From JAWHTC01 sp032586155 (GTDB lineage: Bacteria > Pseudomonadota > Alphaproteobacteria > Rhodobacterales > Rhodobacteraceae): a stretch of DNA of 64,000 nt. Shown here in pieces: positions 42,026 to 50,970 of this stretch; the stretch's first letter is position 1, and each line of letters begins with the position of its first letter. The position numbers and the translations under genes were made by a program. The notes beneath the pieces were generated by a model. The model did no database searches. It was not told the DNA's origin and saw nothing but the letters and a program-made list of their open reading frames with translations. The stretch covers positions 1,178,001-1,242,000 of the forward strand of contig NZ_JAWHTC010000001.1 of assembly GCF_032586155.1 (NCBI RefSeq), in the 5' to 3' direction.

Positions 42026-42907
42026 TCAACCCTGGGCGGCCTTGGCCACCTCGGCCGCGAAATCTTCCTGTTTTTTCTCAATCCCTTCGCCCACGGCGAT
42101 ACGGATGAAGCTGGTGATTTCGACGCCAGCTTCCTTGGCGGCAGCGGCCACGGTCAGATCGGGGTTGACCACGAAGCTCTGGTTTTCCAGCGTGATCTCG
42201 GCCAGGAATTTCTTCATCCGGCCCACGATCATCTTCTCGATCACCTGCTCGGGCTTGCCCGACTCACGTGCGATGTCCATCTGGACTTGCTTTTCCTTTT
42301 CGACGATCGCCGGGTCAAGCTCGGCCTCGTTCAGGGCCTGCGGGCGCGGGTCGGCAGCGGCGACGTGCATGGCGACCTGACGGGCAAAGCCTTCGTCATC
42401 ACCCTTGTATGCGACCAGAACACCGATTTTGCCCATTCCGGGGGCTGCGGCGTTGTGCACGTAGGCGGCAACCTTGTCACCGGCGATGCTGGCCATGCGG
42501 CGCAGGGTCATGTTCTCGCCGATGGTGGCGATGGCGTCGGTTACGGCGGTTTCCACCGGTTTGCCGCCCAGATCGGCCACTTTCAGGGCTTCGATGTCGT
42601 CGACACCCAGGGCGGTTTTGGCGATACCACCCACCAGGTCCTGGAATTGCTCGTTCTTGGCCACGAAGTCGGTTTCCGAGTTCAACTCGATGGCAACGCC
42701 CTTGCCGCCTTCGACTGACACGCCCACCAGACCTTCGGCGGCGGTGCGGCCAGCCTTCTTGGCGGCCTTGCCCAGTCCCTTGGTGCGCAGCCAGTCAACC
42801 GCGGCTTCCATGTCACCGTCGACCTCGGTCAGCGCTTTTTTCGCGTCCATCATGCCTGCGCCGGTGCTGTCGCGCAGTTCTTTAACCATTGCTGCTGTGA
42901 TCGCCAT
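42026..42907 (-). CDS. tsf: Translation elongation factor Ts
   Basis: A 293-residue cytosolic factor that exchanges GDP for GTP on EF-Tu. It has the UBA-like N terminus (VKELRDSTGAGMMDAKKALTEVDGD), a core with ELNSETDFVAKNEQF and a C-terminal helix module. Length and motif order are typical. A GGAGAG ribosome site is visible before ATG 42907. It follows rpsB by 80 bp on the same strand, the standard order. Confidence 0.98.
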   Translation of the reverse strand: MAITAAMVKELRDSTGAGMMDAKKALTEVDGDMEAAVDWLRTKGLGKAAKKAGRTAAEGLVGVSVEGGKGVAIELNSETDFVAKNEQFQDLVGGIAKTALGVDDIEALKVADLGGKPVETAVTDAIATIGENMTLRRMASIAGDKVAAYVHNAAAPGMGKIGVLVAYKGDDEGFARQVAMHVAAADPRPQALNEAELDPAIVEKEKQVQMDIARESGKPEQVIEKMIVGRMKKFLAEITLENQSFVVNPDLTVAAAAKEAGVEITSFIRIAVGEGIEKKQEDFAAEVAKAAQG

Positions 42908-42987
42908 TTTGGCTCTCCTTTAACGAATTTGAAAGCAGTGTGCGGGCGCATATGTGACGCGCCCGCAAATCATGAGCGTAACGGAGA

Positions 42988-43800
42988 TCAGCTTTCGGCC
43001 GGAGCTTCTGCTGTCGCTTCCTCGGCCGGAGCTTCTGCCGGGGCTTCCGCGGCAACGGCTTCTTCGACGGGAGCCTCTTCCATGGCGCCCAGGTCGATGC
43101 CGGCGGCGCCCATCTGGGCAGTCATGCCGTCAAGGCAGGCACGCGCGGCCAGATCACAGTAAAGCGCGATGGCGCGCGCCGCGTCGTCGTTGCCGGGGAT
43201 GATATAGTCGATGCCTTCCGGCGGGCAGTTGGTGTCGACAACGGCGACAACCGGGATACCCAGCTTGTTGGCCTCGGCCACGGCCAGGGCTTCTTTCTTG
43301 ACGTCGATGACGAAGAGAAGGTCCGGAACACCGCCCATTTCGCGGATCCCGCCAAGCGAGGCCTGCAGTTTGGTCTGGTCACGCTCCATGCCCAGACGCT
43401 CTTTCTTGGTCAGGCCTTCGGCGCCACCTTCCATCTGCTCGTCAATCGACTTCAGACGGTTGATCGACTGCGACACGGTCTGCCAGTTGGTCAGCGTGCC
43501 ACCCAGCCAGCGGTGGTTCATAAAGTATTGTGCCGATTTCTCGGCAGCGTCCGCGATCGGGCCGGCGGCCTGACGCTTGGTCCCGACGAACAGAACCCGG
43601 CCGCCTTTGGCGACGGTTTCGCGGATGACGTTCAGCGCGGCGTCGAGCATCGGCACCGTCTGGGTCAGGTCGAGAATGTGAATGCCGTTGCGCGCGCCAT
43701 AGATGAACTCGCCCATGCGGGGGTTCCAACGCTGCGTCTGGTGGCCAAAGTGAACGCCTGCTTCCAAGAGCTGGCGCATGGTGAACTCGGGAAGAGCCAT
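42988..43800 (-). CDS. rpsB: 30S ribosomal protein S2
   Basis: A 270-residue ribosomal protein. Motifs: MRQLLEAGVHFGHQTQRWNPRM at the start, FMNHRWLGGTLTNW and LPDLLFVIDVKKEALAVAEA. The last about 30 residues are an Ala/Glu/Pro-rich acidic tail, an extension seen in alphaproteobacterial S2. ATG 43800 (MALPEFT) is chosen over an in-frame start at 43869. Operon with tsf. Confidence 0.98.
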   Translation of the reverse strand: MALPEFTMRQLLEAGVHFGHQTQRWNPRMGEFIYGARNGIHILDLTQTVPMLDAALNVIRETVAKGGRVLFVGTKRQAAGPIADAAEKSAQYFMNHRWLGGTLTNWQTVSQSINRLKSIDEQMEGGAEGLTKKERLGMERDQTKLQASLGGIREMGGVPDLLFVIDVKKEALAVAEANKLGIPVVAVVDTNCPPEGIDYIIPGNDDAARAIALYCDLAARACLDGMTAQMGAAGIDLGAMEEAPVEEAVAAEAPAEAPAEEATAEAPAES

Positions 43801-44104
43801 GTCCGTTTTCCTTTTCCGGTTTTCGCCTCGGTACGGGATGAGAAGCGGATGCTTCAACCGGTGGACCAAATGGGGATGTCTCCCCCATCAGCCCGCCCAT
43901 ACCTGCGGATTGAATGGCGCGCGTATAGAGGGGTTTTGCAGGGTTGGCAACCCCCCTGCTCTTTCCCGGTACACATGTTTTGAAATGCGATTGCCGTTAT
44001 TCTACTTGGCAACACCGGGACCGCACGCAAACGCGTCCCAATCCGGACATTGCGTTGTTCAGCTTCTGTCGCTTAGGCTTTCCCTAGCAAGGGAGGACCC
44101 AGGT
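43801..44104. other. rpsB leader and upstream region of the SH3 lipoprotein
   Basis: 304 bp between divergent genes. On the rpsB (minus) side the leader can form GGGG-gagacat-CCCC and GAAGC-atcc-GCTTC hairpins and ends in a purine-rich ribosome site (GGAAAAGGAAAACGG). Leaders of rpsB are commonly autoregulated by S2. On the plus side a GCAGGG/CCCTGC hairpin (43938-43959) lies in the probable promoter area. No ORF supported. Confidence 0.45.
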
Positions 44105-44488
44105 ATGAAACGACTTTTGATTGCGACAGCGACGATTATGCTGATTAGCGGCTGCATGGTATCGCAAGCAGCGGCGCAAAAGCGCCCGGAGGTTCCCATC
44201 ATGTTACACCCTGACACGGAACACGGCACCTGCAGTATCGGGTTTCAGGTCAACGCAGGTGGAGCGACTCTTCGTTCCGGACCGGGGGTGGAATATCCTG
44301 TTATCGCAACGTTGAAGGCTGGCCATGTCGTTGCGGGATGCAACCATCAAAATGGGTGGGAAGGCGTGATCGACGGGCAGGATGAATCCTGCAGTATCGG
44401 CATCATGGTCACGTCCGCGCGCCCTTATGAAGGCACGTGCAAAAGCGGGTGGGTCGAAGAAAAGGCTCTTACTTCCATCTACGGCTGA
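44105..44488 (+). CDS. SH3b-domain lipoprotein
   Basis: A 127-residue exported protein. The lipobox ISGC (Cys at about 17) gives a probable lipid anchor. The mature part carries a bacterial SH3 segment (ATLRSGPGVEYPVIATLKAGHVVAGCNHQNGWEGVIDG), ending in GWVEEKAL. SH3b domains bind cell-wall peptides in enzymes and secreted proteins, so it is likely an envelope protein. ATG 44105 follows a GGGAGG site; the open frame continues upstream without a signal-like start. Single gene. Confidence 0.85.
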   Translation: MKRLLIATATIMLISGCMVSQAAAQKRPEVPIMLHPDTEHGTCSIGFQVNAGGATLRSGPGVEYPVIATLKAGHVVAGCNHQNGWEGVIDGQDESCSIGIMVTSARPYEGTCKSGWVEEKALTSIYG

Positions 44489-44584
44489 CCGTACTTCACC
44501 GGACCCCTTGCAGTTGTGACGTGGCATTCGCACAAGCCAATGATCGTGTCGTTGGGCGACATGCACGCAATGCCTCTCTTCGGA

Positions 44585-45736
44585 TTACAAAAGCGTGCGC
44601 TCGACCACCCAATAGGCTCCAATGGCGGCAATCAGCAATGAGGCTGGAACGGTGATCCGGTTGCGATACCAAATTCGATTCCGAAACCAGAAGCCCACTA
44701 GCAGGAAGGCAATGGCGATCACCGTCAGCTGTCCGAACTCCACCCCGACATTGAAGCCCAGGAGCGCGGGGATGAAATGCGCCTCGGGCAAGCCGAATTC
44801 CTCCAGCACGCTGGCGAAACCCAGCCCGTGCAACAGTCCGAAACCGAAGACCACAAGCGGCCGCCACCGGTTCAAGCGGTCGGTGAAAACATTCTCGATG
44901 GCAACATAGCAGATCGAAGCGGCGATCAGCGGCTCGACAATGCTGCCCGGCACCACAACCCAGCCAAGCGCACCAAGCGCCAGCGTCACCGTGTGCGCAG
45001 CGGTGAAAGCAGTAACCTGCCACAGCAGCGGGCGCAGGCGCGCGGCAAGAAGGAACAGGCCGAGGACAAATAATATATGGTCCATCCCTTTGGGCAGGAT
45101 GTGATCAAACCCGATGGGAACGTAGCTGCCGAAGACCTGCCAGCCGGTTTGCGCGCTGCCGCCGGCAAGGGCAAAATCAGGGCTCATATCGCCTCCGGAC
45201 AGCGTGGCGCTGAATGAGTTGGGCACATCGCCCTTTTGGCGCAGGATCAGCGCGCCGAAATTGCGTGTCCACCCGAGCGACATGATGCGCGCACCCTCGG
45301 GCAGAGGGGCGCTGAACCTCAGCACGGTCAGACGGGCCAACTCGGGATCGTTGGGATCGCGTATCTCGGCACCGTCATAGCCTAGCTCCAAGGGCACATA
45401 GTCGACCGCAATCAAGAGGTGTCCAAGGAAATATGGGGCAAAATTCGCAATGCGCGTGTTCAACTCGGCAGGCGGCAACGCGCGCAGCGCTTCGTAATCG
45501 GCGGCCTGGGGGGCAGCGTTGGTGTCTTCGAATTCGGAAAGGTCGATCCCGGCCATCAGCGCCTCGACCGTCACCTCGAAAGCGACATGCAGCTCCCCTG
45601 CCCGGGCTTCGACTGTGGCGAGCCCCGGGAATACTTCATGCGCGCGGGTTGGCGTCGGGACAGTCAACAGGAAAACGCTTGCCAGCAGCGCCATGATCGG
45701 GCCCACTTGGGTAATGAAGCCGCGCATTCTTATCAT
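44585..45736 (-). CDS. HupE/UreJ family membrane protein
   Basis: A 383-residue protein with a signal peptide (TRAHE cleavage at about 32), a periplasmic domain of about 170 residues, and a C-terminal membrane part of six spans with GFDHILPKGMDHILFVLGLFLL and LLHGLGFASVLEEFGLP, marking HupE/UreJ proteins. Family members move nickel or cobalt for hydrogenase or urease, but this long type has no known substrate. Start may be 45736, 45727 or 45694. The two outer starts overlap the divergent DUF4198 gene at 45714, so 45694 is also plausible. Confidence 0.85.
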   Translation of the reverse strand: MIRMRGFITQVGPIMALLASVFLLTVPTPTRAHEVFPGLATVEARAGELHVAFEVTVEALMAGIDLSEFEDTNAAPQAADYEALRALPPAELNTRIANFAPYFLGHLLIAVDYVPLELGYDGAEIRDPNDPELARLTVLRFSAPLPEGARIMSLGWTRNFGALILRQKGDVPNSFSATLSGGDMSPDFALAGGSAQTGWQVFGSYVPIGFDHILPKGMDHILFVLGLFLLAARLRPLLWQVTAFTAAHTVTLALGALGWVVVPGSIVEPLIAASICYVAIENVFTDRLNRWRPLVVFGFGLLHGLGFASVLEEFGLPEAHFIPALLGFNVGVEFGQLTVIAIAFLLVGFWFRNRIWYRNRITVPASLLIAAIGAYWVVERTLL

Positions 45737-46514
45737 TCTGGCCCTGCTCCTATTTCTTTTCCCGCGCGCGGGCTTGACGCACGAGTTTTGGATAGAAGCC
45801 CGTAAACATCAAGTCGCCAAGGGCGAAAAAATCGAAGCCGGGGTTTTTAACGGGCAAAACTTTCAAGGCGTCGAAATGGCTTGGTTCCCACCGCGTATTG
45901 TCCGCTCGGGTTGGGAGGGTGAAACCAACGCCGGACCATTCGACAGCGGGCCCGGTGACAGGCCCGCGATTCACATGACGCCGGGCGATGACGGGTTGCA
46001 TCGGCTGATCTACGAAGCCGCGCCCAGTTCGTTGACCTACACGGATTGGGACAAGTTCAAGACGTTTGCCGAGGAAAAGGGAAACGCGTGGGCAATTGAC
46101 CGACATACCGCGCGCGGCCTGCCCGAAACCGGTTTTACGGAAAGTTTTCGCCGGTTCTGCAAGGCTCTTGTCGCTGTCGGCGACGGCACGGGAAACGATG
46201 CCTATTCCGGCATGGAGATCGAACTTGTTGCGCTGGACAACCCCTATATCGTGCCGCACCAGACCGGGCTGCAAGTCGAGTTGCGATATCTCGGAGAGCC
46301 TTTACCTGACACAACGATTACCGTGTTCGAGAAATGGAAGGGCGATACAACACAGAAATTCCTACTCCGAACCGATATCACTGGCCGGGTTCACGTGCCG
46401 CTGTTGCCGGGCAAGAGTTACCTGCTGGATGCAGTCGTCCTTCGTGAGGCCGAAGGACAGGCACATGTCTGGGAAAGCCTGTGGGCCTCGCTGACCTTTG
46501 CGGTGCCGCAATAA
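45714..46514 (+). CDS. DUF4198 family periplasmic protein
   Basis: A 266-residue exported protein; signal peptide to about 22 (GLTHEF). The first mature residues HEFWIEA and the later GLQVELRYLGEPLPDTTITVF, TDITGRVHVPLLPGKSYLLDAVVL give the DUF4198 fold (NikM-like, linked in other bacteria to nickel or cobalt uptake). It diverges from a HupE/UreJ gene, the usual partner of such proteins, so the pair may handle metal ions. Start ATG 45714; the open frame extends far upstream into the HupE gene. Confidence 0.85.
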   Translation: MKPRILIILALLLFLFPRAGLTHEFWIEARKHQVAKGEKIEAGVFNGQNFQGVEMAWFPPRIVRSGWEGETNAGPFDSGPGDRPAIHMTPGDDGLHRLIYEAAPSSLTYTDWDKFKTFAEEKGNAWAIDRHTARGLPETGFTESFRRFCKALVAVGDGTGNDAYSGMEIELVALDNPYIVPHQTGLQVELRYLGEPLPDTTITVFEKWKGDTTQKFLLRTDITGRVHVPLLPGKSYLLDAVVLREAEGQAHVWESLWASLTFAVPQ

Positions 46515-46553
46515 ACTCTTGCCGCGCTGGTTCGGGACAGGCAGTTAGGCGTC

Positions 46554-47447
46554 ATGAGACACCAGCACGACATTCTCTGTATCGGTTCGGTCCTGTGGGA
46601 TGTGATTGGCCGCGCCCCCAAGCGCATGCAGGTCGGTTCTGACGTGCCGGGGCGGATCGAGCGGCTGCCCGGCGGGGTGGCATTGAATATCGCCATGACC
46701 CTCACGGGGTTCGGATTGCGCCCGGCGCTGTTGAGTGCAGTGGGGCGCGATGCAGAGGGCGAAGAGCTAATCCAAGCCTGCGGGGCCATCGGCCTGGAAA
46801 CGCGTTATCTCTATCACGCCGAGGATCTGCCGACTGACCGTTACATGGCCGTGGAAGGGGCAAACGGGCTGATCGCGGCGATAGCCGATGCGCATTCACT
46901 CGAACAGGCGGGCGATCGGATCCTGACGCCGCTTTTTGATGGGCGGCTCGGGTCCGAGGCCGCCCCTTATGAGGGCGCGGTTGCGCTGGATGGCAACCTG
47001 ACGGTGGAGTTGCTTCAAGATATTGCCGTTAGCCCTTCTTTTTCAAAAGCAGATTTGCGTGTCGCGCCCGCCTCGCCCGGCAAGGCCGAGCGGCTGTTGC
47101 CGTTCCTGGCTCATGGCCGTGCTGTGCTGTACGTCAATTGCGAGGAGGCCGGACTGATATGCGATACCAGCTTCAAGACCGCAGCAGAGGCCGCTGAACA
47201 ACTGATCGAGCGCGGTGCCCAGCGGGTTCTGGTGACTGATGGCAACCGTGCTGCCGCGGAAGGCTCGTTCAATGGGGTTCACGAAAAGGTTCCACCGGAG
47301 GTAAACGTAACCCGGATCACCGGCGCGGGCGATACGTTCATGGCCGCCCATATCGCTGCCGAGACCGACGGATTGCAGGGTGTGGATGCATTGGAGGCCG
47401 CATTGGCAGCGGCAGCACGCTACGTGTCAGGGGAAACAGCAAAATGA
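46554..47447 (+). CDS. psuK: Pseudouridine kinase (PfkB family)
   Basis: A 297-residue PfkB carbohydrate kinase. The PfkB start GSVLWDVIGRAPK and glycine-rich LPGGVALNIAMTL, and the catalytic TGAGDTFMAAHI near the C terminus (Asp as base) are present. The specific call comes from the next gene, psuG, which overlaps it by 4 bases. PsuK makes pseudouridine 5'-phosphate, which PsuG splits. No nucleoside transporter is adjacent. Confidence 0.9.
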   Translation: MRHQHDILCIGSVLWDVIGRAPKRMQVGSDVPGRIERLPGGVALNIAMTLTGFGLRPALLSAVGRDAEGEELIQACGAIGLETRYLYHAEDLPTDRYMAVEGANGLIAAIADAHSLEQAGDRILTPLFDGRLGSEAAPYEGAVALDGNLTVELLQDIAVSPSFSKADLRVAPASPGKAERLLPFLAHGRAVLYVNCEEAGLICDTSFKTAAEAAEQLIERGAQRVLVTDGNRAAAEGSFNGVHEKVPPEVNVTRITGAGDTFMAAHIAAETDGLQGVDALEAALAAAARYVSGETAK

Positions 47448-48358
47448 TCGAAATTCGCTATTCTGCCGAGGTTTCCGCGGCGCGCGCCAATGGAATGCCA
47501 ATTGTGGCGTTGGAATCGACCATCATCACCCATGGTATGCCCTGGCCGCAGAATGCCGAAACCGCGCGACTGGTCGAGGCCGATGTACGTGCCAATGACG
47601 CTGTGCCTGCCACGACGGCGGTGATCGATGGCTGCCTGCATGTGGGGCTGGAATCCGAGCAGCTAAACCAACTGGCCCAGGCCAAGGGCGTTGCCAAGCT
47701 GTCCCGCGCCGACATGGCAGCCTGCCTTGCGGGCGGCGGCACCGGTGCGACCACCGTGGCCGCCACGATGATCGCCGCCCGTCTAGCCGGGATCGAGGTT
47801 TTTGCCACCGGCGGCATCGGCGGTGTACATCGTGGGGCCGAGAACAGTTTTGACATATCGGCCGATCTTTATGAGTTGGCGCAGACCCCGGTTACGGTGG
47901 TGGCCGCCGGGGCCAAGGCCATTCTCGACGTTCCAAAGACGCTGGAAGTGCTGGAAACCCTTGGTGTGCCGGTGATTGCCTACGGGCAGGACAGCCTGCC
48001 GGCCTTTTGGTCCGCCTCTTCCCGCCTGCCCGCGCCCCTGCGCATGGATGACGCCGCACAAATCGCCTGCGCCCACAAGATGCGAGCTGCGCTTGGCCTT
48101 CCCGGCGGGCAGCTGATTGCCAACCCGGTGCCCAAGGCGGATGAAATCCCGCAGAGCGAAATGGACCCGATCATCGTCCGGGCGATTGACGAGGCGGATG
48201 CGCAGGGCATTCAGGGTAAGGCGGTGACACCCTTCATTCTGGGCCGGATTTTCGAGCTGACCGAGGGTCGTTCACTTGCCGCCAATGTCGCGCTGGTGCG
48301 CAACAATGCCCGGCTGGCAGCCCGGATCGCCTGTGCGCTGGCGGTGCTTACCGACTGA
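47444..48358 (+). CDS. psuG: Pseudouridine-5'-phosphate glycosidase
   Basis: A 304-residue enzyme that breaks the C-C glycosidic bond of pseudouridine 5'-phosphate to uracil and ribose 5-phosphate. Motifs: IVALESTIITHGMPWPQN, the Mn/substrate region FATGGIGGVHRG, KAILDVPKTLEVLETLGVPV and GKAVTPFILGRI. Length is normal. Coupled to psuK, with a start/stop overlap. Confidence 0.95.
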   Translation: MIEIRYSAEVSAARANGMPIVALESTIITHGMPWPQNAETARLVEADVRANDAVPATTAVIDGCLHVGLESEQLNQLAQAKGVAKLSRADMAACLAGGGTGATTVAATMIAARLAGIEVFATGGIGGVHRGAENSFDISADLYELAQTPVTVVAAGAKAILDVPKTLEVLETLGVPVIAYGQDSLPAFWSASSRLPAPLRMDDAAQIACAHKMRAALGLPGGQLIANPVPKADEIPQSEMDPIIVRAIDEADAQGIQGKAVTPFILGRIFELTEGRSLAANVALVRNNARLAARIACALAVLTD

Positions 48359-48450
48359 TCGGTCAACTCCCGCTCATGCGGCAACCTGCCTCCTGCATGC
48401 GCGACCGTGCGTGCTTATCTCTGAGTTGAGATGAAACAGGAGGTGCAGTC

Positions 48451-48990
48451 ATGTTTCGTAATGTCCTGCTTTCTCTGGCCGTAATGGTGGCCACACCAGC
48501 TGCCGCGCAGGAAATCCCCTTGGTGCCGCTGGTTCCACCGGAATTGGGCGACCGGGCGGATGCGGCCAATATCGACCTCAACGGTGTTTGGGAGTTCGCC
48601 ACCAGCAATCATACCGGCGGCTGTCCGGGCAGCGGGCCTGGATTTGCCATGGCCGGTCTGATGGAGATTGCGCAATCGGGTGGCGTGATCTCAATGGAAG
48701 TGGTCTCAGGCGCGGCCTGTGATCCGGCCTCGATGTGTAGCTTCACCGGTGAGATCGCCGAGGGCGACCTGATCCTTTGGAACAGTGACACCGTCGACGA
48801 TGAAGGTGGCAAGGTCACCAACACGTTGCACCTCGTGTTTCAGAATAACAGTCTGGCGCAGGGGGTTGGTGGATCGCTTTACGTGCACCCCAAAATGTCC
48901 TGTACTTGGGGTTGGAGCATGCTGGTGCATCGCCCCGAAGTGAAAGACGGCGAATGGACACCTGGTGCTGCGGGTCAGGATGGCGACTAA
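48451..48990 (+). CDS. Secreted protein of unknown function
   Basis: A 179-residue exported protein with a signal peptide to about 20 (PAAAQE). The mature region has an IDLNGVWEFATSNHTGG segment and four to five cysteines (GGCPG, AACDPASMC, SCTWGW), like periplasmic lipocalin- or protease-inhibitor-type folds, but no family is recognised. ATG 48451 follows a GGAGG ribosome site. Stands alone between psuG and the DUF502 gene. Confidence 0.7.
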   Translation: MFRNVLLSLAVMVATPAAAQEIPLVPLVPPELGDRADAANIDLNGVWEFATSNHTGGCPGSGPGFAMAGLMEIAQSGGVISMEVVSGAACDPASMCSFTGEIAEGDLILWNSDTVDDEGGKVTNTLHLVFQNNSLAQGVGGSLYVHPKMSCTWGWSMLVHRPEVKDGEWTPGAAGQDGD

Positions 48991-49103
48991 GGCTGAGCGC
49001 AGCCCATCACGACCAAATTACGCGTCTGCAACCGCGGCCCCCATTGCCGCGGCCAAGAATTGACACTATGTGACGGTCAACGAGATACGAGTTCAGACCG
49101 CGC

Positions 49104-49877
49104 ATGACCACGCCCTTCGACGACGATCATCATCCGCACAAGAAACGCTGGCGCCCGTTTGCCGGGCTTCGGAACAATTTTCTTGCCGGGTTGGTGGTCG
49201 TGGTTCCGGTGGCGATCACCATGTGGATGATCTGGACCTTTGTTGGCTGGATCGACAGCTGGGTGCTGCCTTTCGTTCCGGGGTCCTACCACCCTGATGC
49301 CCTTTTGAAACACTGGTTCGGCGATCAGGGCTGGTACATCTGGCTCACCGGGGGCGAAGAAGTACGGATCAACGTGCGCGGCGTTGGCGTCGTGCTGTTC
49401 CTGATCTTTACCGTTCTGGTCGGCTGGATCACCAAAGGACTGGTCGGCCGCTCGTTCCTGGCCTGGGGTGAAGGCATGGTCGATCGCATGCCGGTGGTCC
49501 GTTCGCTCTATAACGGCATCAAGCAGATTGCCGAGACGGTCTTTGCCACTTCGAGCGAGGCCAAGTTCGACAAAGCCTGCCTGGTAGAATATCCGCGCAA
49601 GGGGATCTGGGCGATTGCCTTCATCTCGACCAAGGCCAAGGGCGAAGTGGCAAGCCGCATTCCGGTGGACGAAGATATCATCTCGGTTTTCCTGCCGACC
49701 ACGCCGAACCCGACCTCGGGGTTCCTGCTGTTCGTGCCGCGTCACTCGGTGATCGAACTGGACATGAGCGTCGAGGACAGCGCCAAGCTGGTGATCTCGG
49801 CCGGGCTGGTTTATCCGAACAAGAAAGACCCGAGCCAGCCGGTTGAAAACGGCGCTATCGAAAACAGCGCCGAATAG
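49104..49877 (+). CDS. DUF502 family inner-membrane protein
   Basis: A 257-residue membrane protein with two spans (FLAGLVVVVPVAITMWMIWTFVGWI and GVGVVLFLIFTVLVGWITKG) and a large cytosolic C-terminal domain with the DUF502 hallmark RMPVVRSLYNGIKQIAETVF. Function unknown; plant homologues are called LIKE COV. A TTGACA-17-AGATAC pair at 49060-49088 is a fair promoter candidate for this gene. Confidence 0.9.
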   Translation: MTTPFDDDHHPHKKRWRPFAGLRNNFLAGLVVVVPVAITMWMIWTFVGWIDSWVLPFVPGSYHPDALLKHWFGDQGWYIWLTGGEEVRINVRGVGVVLFLIFTVLVGWITKGLVGRSFLAWGEGMVDRMPVVRSLYNGIKQIAETVFATSSEAKFDKACLVEYPRKGIWAIAFISTKAKGEVASRIPVDEDIISVFLPTTPNPTSGFLLFVPRHSVIELDMSVEDSAKLVISAGLVYPNKKDPSQPVENGAIENSAE

Positions 49878-49922
49878 CTCTTCACGCCCTGACTTGCGGG
49901 GATCGCGACGCCTGTTCGCCCG

Positions 49923-50696
49923 TTATAACGCAGTCCAACCCCCATCCACGGAAATTGTTGTGCCGGTGATCTGCGCCGCCGCGTCCGAGCACAGGAACAC
50001 CGTGGTGCCGCCGATTTCCTCGACGGTCGCAAACTGGCGTGACGGCTGGCGTTCCAGCATCACTTCGCGCACCACTGTGTCGCGGTCCATGTTGTGGGCT
50101 GCCATTTGATCCGGAATCTGCGCCTCGACCAGCGGGGTCAGCACGTAACCCGGGCAGATCGCGTTGCAGGTAATCGGTTCGCGCGCAGTTTCGAGCGCTG
50201 TGGTCTTGGAAAGCCCGACAACCCCGTGCTTGGCCGCAATATAGGCTGACTTGTACGGCGACGCCGTTAGCCCGTGGGCCGAGGCGATGTTGACCACCCT
50301 GCCCCAGCCGGCCTTGCGCATCATCGGCAGGGCTGCAGCGGTAGTGTGAAAGGCCGAGCTGAGGTTGATGGCGATGATCGCATCCCATTTCTCGGTCGGG
50401 AATTCATCAATCGGCGCGACGTGCTGAATGCCGGCGTTGTTGACCAGGATATCGCAGGCTCCGGCCTGCTGGATCAATGCCCGGCAATCTTCGGGATTGG
50501 ACATGTCGGCCTGGATATAGCGGACGTTCGTTCCAAACTCCTGGCCCACTTCGGCGGCCAGAGCATGATCCTCTGGCGAATCGGTAAACGAGTTCAGAAC
50601 CACATCTGCCCCGGCGCGGGCCAGCTCACGTGCGACCCCCAACCCGATACCCGAGTTGGATCCGGTGACGATGGCGGTTTTTCCGGTGAGCGACAT
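49923..50696 (-). CDS. bdhA: 3-hydroxybutyrate dehydrogenase
   Basis: A 257-residue short-chain dehydrogenase that interconverts acetoacetate and 3-hydroxybutyrate with NAD, used when polyhydroxybutyrate is broken down. Glycine motif TGSNSGIG, NNAGIQHVAPID (typical for BdhA), catalytic Ser in NIASAHG, Tyr and Lys in SAYIAAKHG, and the ending GTTISVDGGWTAL. Length is typical. Single gene with its own upstream region of about 85 bp before the small RNA terminator. Confidence 0.93.
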   Translation of the reverse strand: MSLTGKTAIVTGSNSGIGLGVARELARAGADVVLNSFTDSPEDHALAAEVGQEFGTNVRYIQADMSNPEDCRALIQQAGACDILVNNAGIQHVAPIDEFPTEKWDAIIAINLSSAFHTTAAALPMMRKAGWGRVVNIASAHGLTASPYKSAYIAAKHGVVGLSKTTALETAREPITCNAICPGYVLTPLVEAQIPDQMAAHNMDRDTVVREVMLERQPSRQFATVEEIGGTTVFLCSDAAAQITGTTISVDGGWTAL

Positions 50697-50780
50697 GAGC
50701 TGATTCCCCTTGTGATACTGCGTTGCAGCAACTTTACGAGGGTTACACCATCAAGACGAGAGCTCACCGCTCAACAGGTC

Positions 50781-50856
50781 AAAAAAAACCCCGGCACGAA
50801 GCCGGGGTTAAGTTATTGAGGCAGGTTTCATACAGGCAAGAAACCTATCGAGCAGT
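50781..50856 (-). ncRNA. Candidate small RNA upstream of bdhA (about 75 nt)
   Basis: Minus-strand unit: a -10 box TATAAA (50863-50868), TTGGAC 17 bp upstream of it, then a short transcript holding AGGTTTC / GAAACCT (50823-50829 and 50840-50846), and the terminator AACCCCGGC-TTCGT-GCCGGGGTT with eight T (50809 down to 50781). No ORF lies inside and no gene upstream ends there, so the terminator must close a short RNA. Confidence 0.5.
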
Positions 50857-50970
50857 GACACCTTTATAAGCAATTCGCGGCTCAGGTCCAAGCTAAAAGT
50901 TTGATAATACGTGAATCCCCAGTTAGCCTGATCGTTAATAAAACAAGGGCAGCGCAGGATTGTTGCGAAA

